The translations under genes were made by a program, and so were the position numbers. Positions 12,753-24,893 of a stretch of DNA of 64,000 nt are shown here, in pieces (positions within the stretch are counted from its first letter, which is position 1; each line of letters starts with the position of its first letter). This stretch comes from Hypholoma sublateritium FD-334 SS-4 (Eukaryota > Basidiomycota > Agaricomycetes > Agaricales > Strophariaceae). The DNA lies in the NCBI GenBank assembly GCA_000827495.1, contig KN817532.1:377388-441387 (forward strand), given 5' to 3'. The notes beneath the pieces are model-generated. The model searched no databases, was not told the origin of the DNA, and saw nothing but the letters and a program-made list of their open reading frames with translations.

Positions 12753-13625
12753 GAGCGAGACGGGCAGAGGTGGTGCGCCTGGAAGTTGCCCTTGCGACAT
12801 ACTTATGTCGGTGAGCAGCGTATTTATGGCTTTCTAGCGCTGATGTTGAGTGTATACCCAGAACCCCTTGAGAATCCTGCGATTTTTTTGCCTTTGGTTG
12901 ACTTGTTCATCTGGAATGACAATCCCTAAGATACCCGCTATCAATTCTATCATCTAGTATCCCGGATAACCCAAGTATCTCCTATATGCATCTACATTCG
13001 TTCCATCATGCTTTCAAGATGCGCTCATCGAAAATTTAGTGCAAGGTTCAGCAGATTCATTCCACGTCGCATAAAATTAGGGGCCACTGCGCGCGGCAGT
13101 GCCTCGGGGACGTCCCCCGTGTAGCTAAGTTCCATAGAAGTATCGCATGCAAAGATGTCATCCTCATAAGTAAAGCTTGAAACGCGCCAAGGGATGTCCG
13201 AACCTTCTAGCACTATGTAGCTCAGTTGAAATTGAACACGCACTGCACTACTGCACTAGGCTATCCGCCGAGCGACCAAAAAGATCTACATCATTTCAGA
13301 TTTAACAATCAACCTATACAAGTCTACACAACACAGTACCACATTGCACCCCAAAGCCCTGTTACATACATATACAGCACTGTTCATACCGTATTAATGA
13401 CATAGTAATAGCAGTCACGGTAAAATCTAACTCTGCGACATCCCGCTGCGCAGTCAAACGGCACTATGCCAACATGTCTTCGTGACAGCCTTCAGAATCC
13501 CACACGCTAAGGAGGAGAGGCCAACAGAATCCCTTCCTAGCGCACGTAAGCCTTCCTCGTGCTAGGCTAGTATAATCGAACTGCGAGGAAGGCGGGCGAC
13601 GTCTATACAAACATACCCCCGCAGG
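12753..13625. other. Intergenic between convergent genes
   Basis: The 3' flanks of the Cys-rich protein gene (plus) and the Zn2Cys6 factor gene (minus) meet here. No gene, RNA or repeat is recognised. The sequence is AT-richer than the flanking exons. Confidence 0.5.
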
Positions 13626-16600
13626 CTATGGCTGCTGGTACGGCCCCCGCTCACGTATGCCCTCGGAGCCCATCACGTCGTAGTTCATAAATGCCACCCA
13701 CCGGTCGTCGAGCATCACCTGGTCACTGCCGCCGGCCTGCGGGGCGCCATCGAAGAACGGCGAAGCACCCGCGTGGCCCGCCAGAGCCTCCGGGTGCGGG
13801 GCGTACACATGCCTTACGTCGAAGTCAGGCGCAGGGCACCCCCCGCGGTGTTGTAGCCCGGCGTAAGAGTGTGAGGGCACCTCGTGGAAGAGCCCGCTCC
13901 ATCCGTGCGAGAGGTCCGCGAAGGTCTCCTGCTGTTGCTGTGGCGGTGGTGGCCGCGGCGGCGCGATGTGCAGGTGGGATATTGGCGGGATTATAACCGG
14001 TGGAGGTGGGCACGATGAAGAGGCGTGGCGGGCGGGGTCGTGAGCTTGTTTATAGTCATTGTTGTGGTCGGGGTTGATATTATGATTGACATGGTGGACA
14101 TGGCGGGAGTTGTTGTAATGCGCATGTGAAAGCCTCGGCGGGAAGTTGGACAGGTCGGAGGGCAGTTGTCGATATGCCAATGGGTCCTGCGTCACACGCG
14201 AGACTGGCAGCGAAGACGATAGGGCTAGTTCGAGAGGTGCACTCAGGAACGATGAATTTTGTTGCTGGTGATGAGCGGATCGCGGGGTGCATAAAGCGCG
14301 GGGGTGGCTCGATGGCTGGCTCGGCGTCGGGTCGGCAGAGCGGTGCTGGATCACTTTGTCGTTTCCGCCAACGTACAGTATATCTTCGACGTTTTGGCTT
14401 TCGGTAGGAGCTGGCTTCCCTAGTTGTTGGTAGTATGCGTTAGCTTCGCGCGCCTTTCTCAGCATGGCTTGTAGTACAGGCTATTTAGGTCAACGATCAG
14501 CATAAGACCGAGGCTTAGACAGGAGAAAGAAATTACAAGTGCTCGGTCAGCACGGCTACTGATCTTCGCCGCTCTAGTAAATAATCGGCAGATAGCTTCG
14601 AATTCGTCCAACGCAGGGGGCTGCAAATCCAAATGGGCGCCACGGATAGCAATGGTACCGACAACAACCTAAAGAGGCTTTGATCACTCTTTCATTCAAT
14701 TTATCGGCAACGAAATATCTTACTGCTGCGGAAAACGTGAACGACCAAATGCGCCAGATCCGCGCACATAGCAGCGGTTTCTTCAAAAATTGATCTATCG
14801 TATCCTGGAGAACGACGCAAGCGCTCGAGTATGCTGCGGTAACCGACTGGCTATATGGACTTTTTAATGGGTTGTCGCCATGCTCCATCATCGCTTGCGC
14901 GAAATAAGCGCGGTGGAGGAACAAGAGCACTGCGCCGTTTCATAAAGAAAAGTTAATTTTAGATAAAAGAGGGGGGCGCGATGCCATCAGTGGACGCGCC
15001 AGGAGTATTGTCGAAATGCAGACATACTGAGTTCCTGATAATGCGAGCGCACAAAAAGCTGCATCGACGTCGCGGTGCGGTCGGTTTGGTTCCGCGAAAA
15101 ATCAGAGGCAGGTAGAGCTAGATCTCGAATTTTTCGGTCAAGCTCCATGACACTTTCGTAACTTGGAGGCTTCGCGGCAAGGGCAAGGCGCACAAGGGGT
15201 ACCAAACATCCCGCGCTTGCTTTGAATCCCCAGATGCCAACTACCAAAGGAGACAAATTTTTAGGGATGTGTATTTATGCAGACAACATAGACTTACAAC
15301 CAAGAGGGACTTCCCCTTCTTGATAGAGGTCTTGTTCTTCAGCAGTAGGGATTTGACAGTCGATATAGGTGATCAACAAACTTGGTGGTCTTCCGGTTAC
15401 CAGACTCTATCATAAAATAATATAGTCAAATTTGGGACCGTGACACAAACGAGGCGGGGAAGGCTTACCTGCCATTGTACTCCTGAGATTAGGTTCCAGA
15501 AGTAGACGCGCCGGTCGTATGCCTCCCGACCTTTGAATCCCCACATAGAGGGATCGATATCTAGTGGTATACACATTGCGGGTCAGGAACATGCTGGCTT
15601 CGGCAGAATCAACGATAATTGAGATATAACTCACGAAAACCTATCTGAAAGAAACTCGCAAATCGGTCAGATAATTACTTTATCACCTAAGAAACAAAAC
15701 CACATACTCGTAGAGCAACTTGACCTGCCAGATCGAGAAAAGCATATGATTGTTCGAGATTGCTCTCTTTCCCGCTCATACCATTATATATACTCATCAG
15801 ATGCAGCACCTGGTTTTACAGTGTCAAGGGAGGAGGACTAAAGCAAGAACGAGAAGCGAACCTTAACGGTGACCACAGACTGAGATCCCAACACAGATTG
15901 GGTCGCCACCGTTGCTTTGGCAAGGCGATAATAATGTTGGGCCTCGAGATTGAAGGGCGGGAGATTAAGGTCAACTAGGGAGCCAATACCAAGAACAATG
16001 AGCAGTAGGGCGAGATCATGCGGGCCATATTCAACGGGGTTTTGCTTGTATATAATAGGAATAAGTTCGTTCACTAACTTGTGACGAGAGACAATGTGAA
16101 ACATCCACGAGAGGTGCTCCAGAAAAGTATCGCACAGTTGGATCGCCCTTTCTATGGATGGCAAAAACGATTCGACCGTGGTTTGCACAGATATTGGTGA
16201 GACGTTAGGCGGTGTGAACGGGAAAGATTGGTAGCACTGGTTGATTTCGGGCGACAAGTATGAGGGGTCTAACTCCTGCATGACAGGCCTCGACGTTGTA
16301 GATTCCGTTGATTCCACATTGGAAGACTGCTCGGGGAAAAGTCAGAAAGCACATCTCTGACATGATGAAACTGTTGTTGACCTGCAGCAGACTCTAACAA
16401 GTTTTAGCGAGATTTAGCGGATGTACGACTTTAAGTAGTTCAAGGACGCACTTCCGATCCTCCGGACGGCCCAAAAAAGCGTGCGCCACCCTCTTTGTCA
16501 AGCCACAGTGTTCCTAGAGCTTCTCGAAGTGGGACGTGTGAATGGGCGGTTTCTTCTGATATTGGTCGCAGTTGGGAGGCATCTTCCTCCGTCTCTTCGT

Positions 16601-17174
16601 TGGGCTCCTTCACGGAGAGTAAGGGATGGACTCGGTCGGATTCAGAGCCATGGATTATCGCAAGAGCGTCTTCCAAAGAATGCATTCGGGCTTCCATCCT
16701 TGTTAATTTATGGCGGAGGTGATCCGTGGCCGCCAAGACGAAGCTGCGGTGAACTAACCGATTAGCAAGGAAAACCTGTGCATCAGTATATGCGCCACCA
16801 CGCACCGAGATCCTTCACCAGGAGGAATTGTACCTACGCAAATTGTCAAGCTTTTTCCAACATAGAACATGTAGGCTTACCATTTGGGCAAAGAGCGCCG
16901 CACCCGCGCTTCACGCACGTTGAGCATGGAACGGTTCTGTCGCAGCGTATTTTCAGCCTCCGGCATTCTGCACAAGCTATTTCGCCTCTAGGATAGACGT
17001 CAATAGACCGTTAAACGCAATATTGAAGCGTAAAGACCTGATTCTCCTCGAGGCTTTGGTCGGACCTCTAACAGGCACATCCTTGAGCCCACTATTGCTC
17101 GGGGCTGGAACTGGTGATTGTGAATGCGACGGTGTTTCCGAGTACTCCGTGTGCTGGCGTTCTGGTTGGTCCAT
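13626..17174 (-). CDS. Zn2Cys6 fungal-specific transcription factor
   Basis: Multi-exon minus gene starting at the ATG at 17172-17174 (MDQPERQHTEYSE) and ending at 13626. After a Ser/Pro N-terminus, splicing across 16993-17040 gives RRIRGEIACAECRRLK and a cluster of pattern CX2CX6CX5CX2CX8C, the binuclear zinc DNA-binding domain. The dimerisation helix region (ARMHSLEDALAIIHG) follows. The middle-homology region comes next (NELIPIIYKQNPVEYGPHDL, LDLAGQVALR-type segments, GFKGREAYDRRVYFWNLISG). The C-terminal tail is rich in His, Asn, Pro and Gln (HNDYKQAHDP and PPRPPPPQQQQ). The family regulates sugar, nitrogen or secondary metabolism and the target is unknown. About eight introns of 50-65 bp interrupt it. 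Confidence 0.88.
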
Positions 17175-20100
17175 GGGAAGGAATTACAATTGGGGGTAAA
17201 AGAGTGGCATGCGTCGAGATAGTTTGCTCGTGAAGTGATTTATTGTGGTTCGCGTGTAGTAAGCTGTAGTAAGTTGTCAATCAGACACTGTGACATGCAA
17301 TATTTAGTAGCGAGTGTTTACGTAATCTCTCCTTCTCACGTGTAAAAATTCTACTCTCCTATCTATAATCTAGCAATTTTTAAGTTGCCGTGTACGGTTT
17401 CCACCGAAGCTTGGCGTCTCATTGGCTCAACATTGGCTAGGTTCAATCTCCATATGTGGCGAATGCAGGGTCTACAACTGGTACGGTTTGGTTCACTCGG
17501 AAGCGGGTTGCAGCTCTAAACTGCCGCCTGCTACATACTGCCGTCTACAGCCGCGCAAGGTGAAAATCGACATTCAAATATTCAATCGTCACTACAACGA
17601 CACTACTTTTACGCCGTCTGATTGTCCTTGTGGACGAGCCGTGTGGTCGACTACAATGACATGGTGCCCAGTTCTAACGACACATGTCACCTTTTCCGCG
17701 ACTCCTTAGACTGAGGCTTGCCTGCGCGCTTGAATTCATCTATTTGTGCGCGCCGATTGGTATTTTAGCCGCTCGTGGAATCAGTCCTATGACCTGTCTG
17801 TGTTTGGCTCTCAGACTTCCCCACCGCTCCTACTTAATGACCTGGGTCAATAGGATCCCTGGAAAATTCAGCATCGCGTCTGTTACGATGCCGATATATC
17901 TTGGATATGCTGGGGCTTTACTAGACTCTTCTCCGTGCTCGGAGTCCCTCGCGAAAATGAACCTCCAACAACGGTGTTTATGATATCGTTTGGAGTTACC
18001 TGGACCATCTGACCATCCCTCCTTGTGAATATCAGAAGCCTGGCTTCTCGGTGCCAAGTGTCATGCGCCCCGATTGCAAACAAGCGCGCCTGTCTGGCCC
18101 TGTCATTCCCGCCAGGATTATGCCACTGATCGTTGCTCCGCGGTGTATAAATTATTCTCTTGTTGGGCCAGGTTGGGCCTCCCAAAAATATGCTTCAAAC
18201 TGTTTATATGTCTAACTTTAGGCGTAGCAACCTGACTGTGACCAGTCCATCTTTAAACCCGTTGCCCGGTCTACATATGTATTGTAATCTATCTTTTCAT
18301 CTCCCCGAAATCACCATCCTCCGCAGTAATCGTCGAAAGCTTGGAATAAAGGTGGGTAGCAAAGATATGCAGTAACTGCTAGCATCGGGGGTAGTGTCGT
18401 AGCATCCCTTTATCCACGCAGTGACACAGCGCATGGGTTTTCCTCGTCGAGCTTCAACCGGCGTCTAATCTTTGAGCAAAGCATGCTTACCATGAGCACA
18501 CAATTTTTGAGAAGAGAGGCATACATGTGTGGCGCGCGGCCCCAGGTGAACACGGTTCTAATACAAACGTATCTGAGTATCTGAGTTTCCAACTCCTCGT
18601 CCAGTAATTGCAGGTTTCCCATTGGTCTCCCTGGATCTGCCGTAATATATAGATTTATTTTGATCGTTCGAAGCATCAATGATGTCTTTCACACCTCTGG
18701 CCACGAAGAAAATCCATCACCCTTCTTTCTCGAAAATATTTTCGGCGTACCTCACATAGTAGAATGCAGGCTCTTCAGAAAACAGGATCAAATAACCGAG
18801 ATTGCAACACGCAAATTAGTGGGAAACGCGTCTTAGGTTGGAGGGAATGCCATGGCTTATGAATGCAAGGTTGTTTTGATATTATTCAAATGAATGCGCA
18901 AGATTATCACTAGATCCTCAATAAATATATATCTACTTGCTCTACCAATGTGACAGCTATCAGTGGTCCAGGGGAATGATTGATGATTAGCTGTGGCAAC
19001 TGCAAGACACGAAGGTGCTGTGCGTTCTTGTGCGTTCCACCTCTATGTCTTGTAATGGGGCCCCGGGTGCCTGATTTTCCAAGTCTAATTAGCATCGCCC
19101 CATTTGGCTCTCTTTCTAGTTTAGGGCCACTGGCTCCCTCTGCTCTATGTCACAGTGCCTACAAATATATCCTGTGGTAAGTAGTTCACTCGTCTCTTCG
19201 CTCGAAACTGTTGCACCGATGGTAGGTGCGGCATACTCATTGCGACATTATCGGAAGCAAGCTGAGCAAATCTCGCAAATAGATCTGTCATTCTCTGAGC
19301 TTCAACTTGAAGCCATGTGCGCAACATGTGCGGGCACAAGCGTACGCCACGCGAACAGCCGCGCCTCCACACGCGCGAATACGCGGGATTTCTCGAGCCA
19401 TCTCGGGCCGCGGAGGCCGCAGAACAATATTTTTGTAAGTGGAACCGTTGTACGACCTCTCGCAAATCTGTCGCACTATAAAGCTGTCATTCAAGACCTG
19501 GATCCTTTGTAAACAATCAGTTTACTGGGGTAAGCTGAAGTCAGCTGTGTTCTAATAAATGAGCGCAGGCTGAGATATTCGCTGTATATTTCAAGACGGT
19601 GAAAAAAGTAACTTACTTATCGCAGGTGCACGTTAGGAAGGCAAGTAACTTTTGTAACCACCCCACATAGTGTTTACCGTTTAATAAGATGACACGTAAT
19701 TCTCTCTTGATAATTTGGCGGAATTTCCCCAAATGCTTTGAAGTAACGCAAGACAGAATGCATGGCCACAGAATTTGGCAGGCTGCACGGGGCGAGACTA
19801 GGTTGAAAAAAATCAAACCTGGAGGCTTTTGCTTATTTTGGACGGTCTGAATCTTAACGAGGTGGCTGGCGTAACCTTTGAGAAACTGTCGCCCGGGCCT
19901 GGTGAGGTTTCACTCCGGCTTCGGGTTGCGTAGCCCAAGATACCAGTGACATAGCGTTTCAGCAAGAACATTATCCGCATTAAGTATTCTTGTTCCAGTC
20001 TGTCTCATAACTAGGTGGATGACAACACAATCTCAGAGGCGCTGTATTGATCAGTTTGAATTGGCTGTGTATAATTTGAATACGCTCATTGTGCGCACTG

Positions 20101-20900
20101 CTCTGAGTGACTTTGTATGCTAGTGGGGACACAGAAGAGTCAAACTCGAGCTTCAAGCTTGGAAATGGCTGTGCGGCGCACTGAAAGTATATACTGTGCT
20201 CTATTTGTGTACTTCTGCGTATGTACTGACTCGATCGAATCTTGAAGCTGCGATTTCTTTTAGGGTCATCAGATTTGCATGAAAAGGACTCTTATCTTTT
20301 CTAATACTAGTACAAGTTCAATTTTTTCGAAAGGAGATGATCATACATGGGAATTTAAGTAAAAAGATCTATTGTTTTTATTCCTGTACGAATTTTCTCG
20401 TAAATAAATAATAAAACCTCAGGATGTACCGCGTTAATATTATTAGTTAGTGTTATCAATACATGCGCAAACGTGTCAACTGTACAGTGTACGGCATGAT
20501 GGTCTATTTTTGTAACACTCAATGCACACTCGATGTCGCAACTCAGTTTGAAGATTGATCTATATCGACTCAGATCTCCCTTAATTACTCTCGACTGGGC
20601 GTGTTTCCTCTCGGAGGACTTGATTCTTCACGTACTAAAATACGGGTTGAGGAAGGACTCCGAGTCTCTTCTATTTATAACAGTAATAACTTCATTTATA
20701 ACACTTGTAAGTATGCGGACTAACCAAGGACTAATGTCTGCCAGTCTTACTCTCAACTTGAGGCTGTTGTTGAAACGCTTGTATATTATGACGTCTTTTT
20801 TCATCAAGTATTCGGACGTCTAACACCCTTAAAAAAGGCGGGTGAGCTACCAGGATCATAGGGATTTTTGAGGCCAGGAATCTACTTGAGATGGGATCAA
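17175..20900. other. Gene-poor AT-rich stretch
   Basis: There are only short open frames on both strands (for example minus 17883-18185 and plus 19147-19512). None has a domain, Kozak-like start or splice support. No rRNA or tRNA pattern is visible. The first 200 bp serve as promoter of the Zn2Cys6 factor gene. The rest may be decayed mobile DNA, but I cannot assign it. Confidence 0.5.
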
Positions 20901-20934
20901 AGCCAGGGTTTGATTGCAGCTTCTGCCATCTCAG

Positions 20935-23450
20935 CGTCTTGGTTTGACTTAGTCCAGACTTGGTTTATTTTTGGTTGGGTTGGTGTTGGGTTGGTGTGTA
21001 CTTGGTTTGCACCTGGTTCTGGTATGGTTTTACTGTAATGTTAGAAGACTGAGGGTCACCGGTGTACACTGTAGATATACTATGGCATCTTTCCGCTAGT
21101 CCATCGGCAGCGGCGACCTCGCGCGACCCGGAACGCGCTTTGGCGCCAGGACGCGCGCCGGCCTCCGCGGCGGCTCACCGGATCACGCGGCTGATCCGAA
21201 TGCGGCTGAACGCGCGGTGATGGCCGCAGGTGCACTGGCGCAGGCTCGAGAGGGAGGCGGGCCACGGGCGCTTTCAATGATAGCAATTGCGCACACCGGC
21301 GCGGGGTGTGCTGGGCCCGTGCTCTTTCCACTCACAAACTTCGGCAAAAACAGAACCCCTGCGACTCTCGCCGCCTTCCCATAAACTTCCCAGACACATC
21401 TCGCACATGCTCATTTCTGTTTTATACCTGCATATATTCCTACAGTTTTTCTATACCCAGTTTGTTTACTATAGTTTTTATATTTAAATAGAAAGAGAGG
21501 GCATATTGCATAGAATGATTGTGATATGAATGTGGAATAAAATATATGAACGCTGCGATGTCGCTGCGTACCTCTGCACGCGCATGTGAATGGCCCACAG
21601 AGCAGCATTGCCTAAGCGCTCGAGGAATTTCCCGCGCGTCGAGAAATTCTGCAGAGTCCGGCAGACAGTACATAAGGCTCCCCGTTCCGTCGCGCGCGCT
21701 CTCCGGGCTTGCGCACACCCAATGGTACATGTGTCGTCCCCTTTCCCGCTACTTCGCTGCTAATATCTGCACGCTCAGGTGCACAGCAAGTAGCGCAGCC
21801 GGTGCTGCCCGCTGACCTCGTGCTCTCGACGTCCGCAAAATTTGACGAAGACGGTGTTCCCGCAACGCATCNCACCTACATTACTGTGTGTTTCCCNGCA
21901 CATTTTATTTTATTTGACATGATTTTTACATAGAAAAATAAATCCCTCTGTCAATGTCCTCTGCAATCAGCTGGCCAGCGCATTTAGCATTTCACCAGTG
22001 CCGCCAATTATCAAGGAAATAAATGTAGGTACCCGCTGATGTGCTACTGAGTCTCTTACATGTGAGAATGGCGGCCAAANAAATAAGCAAAGAAAAATGA
22101 CAAGAAAACAGGACAAACAATGCACGCAAGAGCTGGATGAAGGGTGCGTGGGGTGCAAAGGCGTTCTTACACAGCTTCTATTCAATTAGGGATTAAGACA
22201 ACGAGAGTGTAAGCCATTAGGCTAGCTTTGAGCCACTCTGGGAAGTAAACGACAATATAANGTAATATAATATGAGAGAAAGAACACGAACGAGAGGTCA
22301 GACAAAACTTCGATGCATAATCCAGTGTACTTATCTGCAATTTGTAAGCCTGGTCGACGCCAGGCTATAACACGCGCGCCTTTAAGCGCCCGTCACTCAT
22401 CCTCTACACATCACGCGCGATTATCCGCGCGCACGCACGACGCGCCTCCATGATACGCCGTGCCTCCACATCTCNGCATTTTTAGTNCACCGCTCCGCTG
22501 TCTCGATACGCTAGTATAAATATGTACGCTACGTAGAATATACGGGNGCTACCGACTCTCCGAGTTACCGATATCTTTGTCTTTTCTTTTCTCGTTTCCC
22601 CTCAGTGAGGCTGCCGCACCTTCACAATTTTTGTATCTGTTGCACATTGGAATTTGATAGTGCTTTATTACCTATTTTTTAGATTATGGGTATGCTCAAG
22701 TTCAAAAGAAAATAGAGAATATGTACCTGGGTGTAAATCCGAAAGAAATGTGAAATAAAAAAAATGAGACAAGGACGAGGCGCTGCGGGGATGTATGCGG
22801 GCGCCTAAAAAAATAATGACAACAAATTGTCGCGCATCGGCGAACTGATGAGCGCGTTGAAAATGTAATCATGGAGGATATTCGGTGGGAACTGAGTAAT
22901 GTATAAATGTTCTAAAGTGGAGTAAATGGGCAAGAAACCGCGAGAAACATGTACTGGCGGTGGTGCAATGCGTCGGGTGTCGTGAGAATGCGGCGAGAGG
23001 CGCGGGAATTGTTTCTTCATCGAATGCGGCGACTCGGANAGCGGGTGTTCATGACCACATACTGTGCCAAATTTATTTTGTACTTATATTTTTGTATAGA
23101 CTCACTCTCTATTTCATTTAACAGACTTTTACATTTTAAATATAAATTACAGCGTACTTTACAAGTCCGGCTCGCGCCACTGCCGCGGCGGCAAGAAGCA
23201 ACTCGGCCTGGAAGGCNGAGCGTGTTCCGGCCGTGCGGCATCCGGTCCGCTTTAGATTAGTAGATAGTGAATTGAAGTGACTTAACTGAAGGCACAGAAA
23301 TCTCGTACCAATACTTCACAAACAAAAACCAAGTCCTCACCAACAAAAAACCAAGTCCTCACCAACAAAAACCAAGTCGTTACCAAGTCATTACCAAGCA
23401 GTTACCAAGTGTTACCAAGTAGTTACCTACTATAACCAAGCCTTGATTAA
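20935..23450. mobile_element. Putative non-autonomous element bounded by inverted TTGGT/ACCAA repeat arrays
   Basis: The left array (20935-21030) repeats CTTGGTTT, TTGGTTGGG and TTGGTGT. The right array (about 23320-23450) holds the reverse complement, with ACCAAGTCCTCACCAAC repeated, then ACCAAGT spaced by GTT/CATT. Read on the minus strand, the right array gives GACTTGGTTTTTGTTGGTG, close to the left-hand GACTTGGTTTATTTTTGG. The interior is a patchwork of GC-rich and AT-rich blocks without a long frame. It contains all nine N positions of the window (21872 to 23217). Target-site duplications and exact ends were not found, so the element class is unknown. Confidence 0.5.
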
Positions 23451-24506
23451 CCTTAAATCTTGAGCATCGGATGTATACAATTGGCACAAGTATTTACAGG
23501 ACTTAGTAATAAAAACAGTAGGACTAGAGACGAAGATCAGGGTATTTAGGTACTTTCTAGCCCTTCACCACTCAATTTTATGGGTGTTTGAATATTTGAT
23601 AAAAAATGGCTTTATAGTATATATTCTCCGCAGCAAGTCACGATAAGAATAATAAATGTAACTGCCTTGGGGGTGATCGCGCCTCGAGGACGCAGAGCGT
23701 GTAACTGGGCAAGGGCTAAGTACCATGAGTCCATCGATTCGAGGTCGATCATGAGACTCTGACTCAGGTAAATGTGGTAGTTTACACTACTTGGGACCAC
23801 TTCCGGGATTCTTCCCAAATTTCTCGGTCTCCAGATGGAGTCTTCTTCAAGTTAGCTCGGGCTGCAATCGGGCTGTACTTTCCGAGTATAGGTTGCGGTG
23901 ATATATCGCTAGTCGCCGCACTATTTCGAGGGTCTATCATCGCCGCAAGACACCGCGAATTATCTCCACATACAGGCTGCAATCAAGGGAGGTCTGACTA
24001 CGTTAGCGCCAGCAGGGGTGCACCGGTCTTTTAAACTGTCAGTGGCATTCTCGCACGGGTCTAATACTACTTGGCTCAAACCCAAATTCTCAGTGAATAT
24101 GCTACATTTTTGTACCTACTACCTTTATCTCAGGTTCCGAAATTCCGAGGGCCTATCTAGTGTCCATCCCACGTCGTACAGTTGTACGGTCCATATTAAG
24201 CCGCTAAGCGCCAAGTACTTACCCGCGGCTGTGATCTTTATCTCAATATGGGCGCGAGATCTAGATTATCTTCAGTGTGTCTCCTCAATAGCAACAATGG
24301 TTGGCTGAAAGTATGATACTGCTGCGGCTCCAGGCTGTGAAGTATTTTAAACTACTCGATTCGAATCATACCCTCTGATTTGTTATGCAGCAATTCTCTA
24401 AGTTTAAGTGCGCTTCTTTTCCTCGCTTCCGAGGAAGACCAAAACTACGGATGGCAATGACTCGAATGGCACATGTGCGAAGCCGTCCACACTGGTCAAT
24501 TGAATA
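23451..24506. other. Intergenic, nothing recognised
   Basis: AT-rich sequence with short frames (plus 23774-24034, plus 24018-24308) that have no domain or splice support. Confidence 0.45.
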
Positions 24507-24893
24507 ATGGTAACAAGATCAGCCTCGCTTTTCTGCGGAAAAGATTGTCTAAATCCAAGCAAAACAGGCCGTCATGCTTTATTCTCAATAAATAAGAAAT
24601 CCAAAGTGAGGAAAGCACTGACCCTAGAGCTCGAAAAGGATAGAAACATTATAGACAAAAAAAAAAAGTGCCATAATTACAGGTATACACAAGATCTGCC
24701 TCGCTTCGCTGCGGCAAAGATTGGATAAATCCAAGCAGAGAAAGTTGCCATTTGGCGCTGTCATAATATGTTTTCAACAAGTGAGAAATCTAGAATGAGG
24801 AAAGCTTGGACCTCGAGCAACCCTCGAGCTCAAAAAGAAGAAAATAGCACCGACAAACAAACGCTTGTCATAATTATAAGTGTATGAGTGATG
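24507..24893 (+). repeat. Two tandem copies of a dispersed repeat family
   Basis: Copy 1 runs from about 24507 to 24690 and copy 2 from 24691 to 24893. Each begins with a block containing GCCTCGCTT..CTGCGG. Then come AAATCCAAGCA, AGAAATC.A.A.TGAGGAAAGC, GAGCTC.AAAA and a closing CATAATTA. A third copy sits at 27143-27305. Confidence 0.75.

Noticed and set aside
17883..18185. 100-codon minus frame in the gene-poor zone
   Set aside because: Looks balanced in composition, but a start context, neighbouring exons and any family signal are missing.
23690..23770. tRNA-like stretch with CGATTCGAGGTCGATC
   Set aside because: No cloverleaf can be drawn by eye and the box A/B spacing does not fit.
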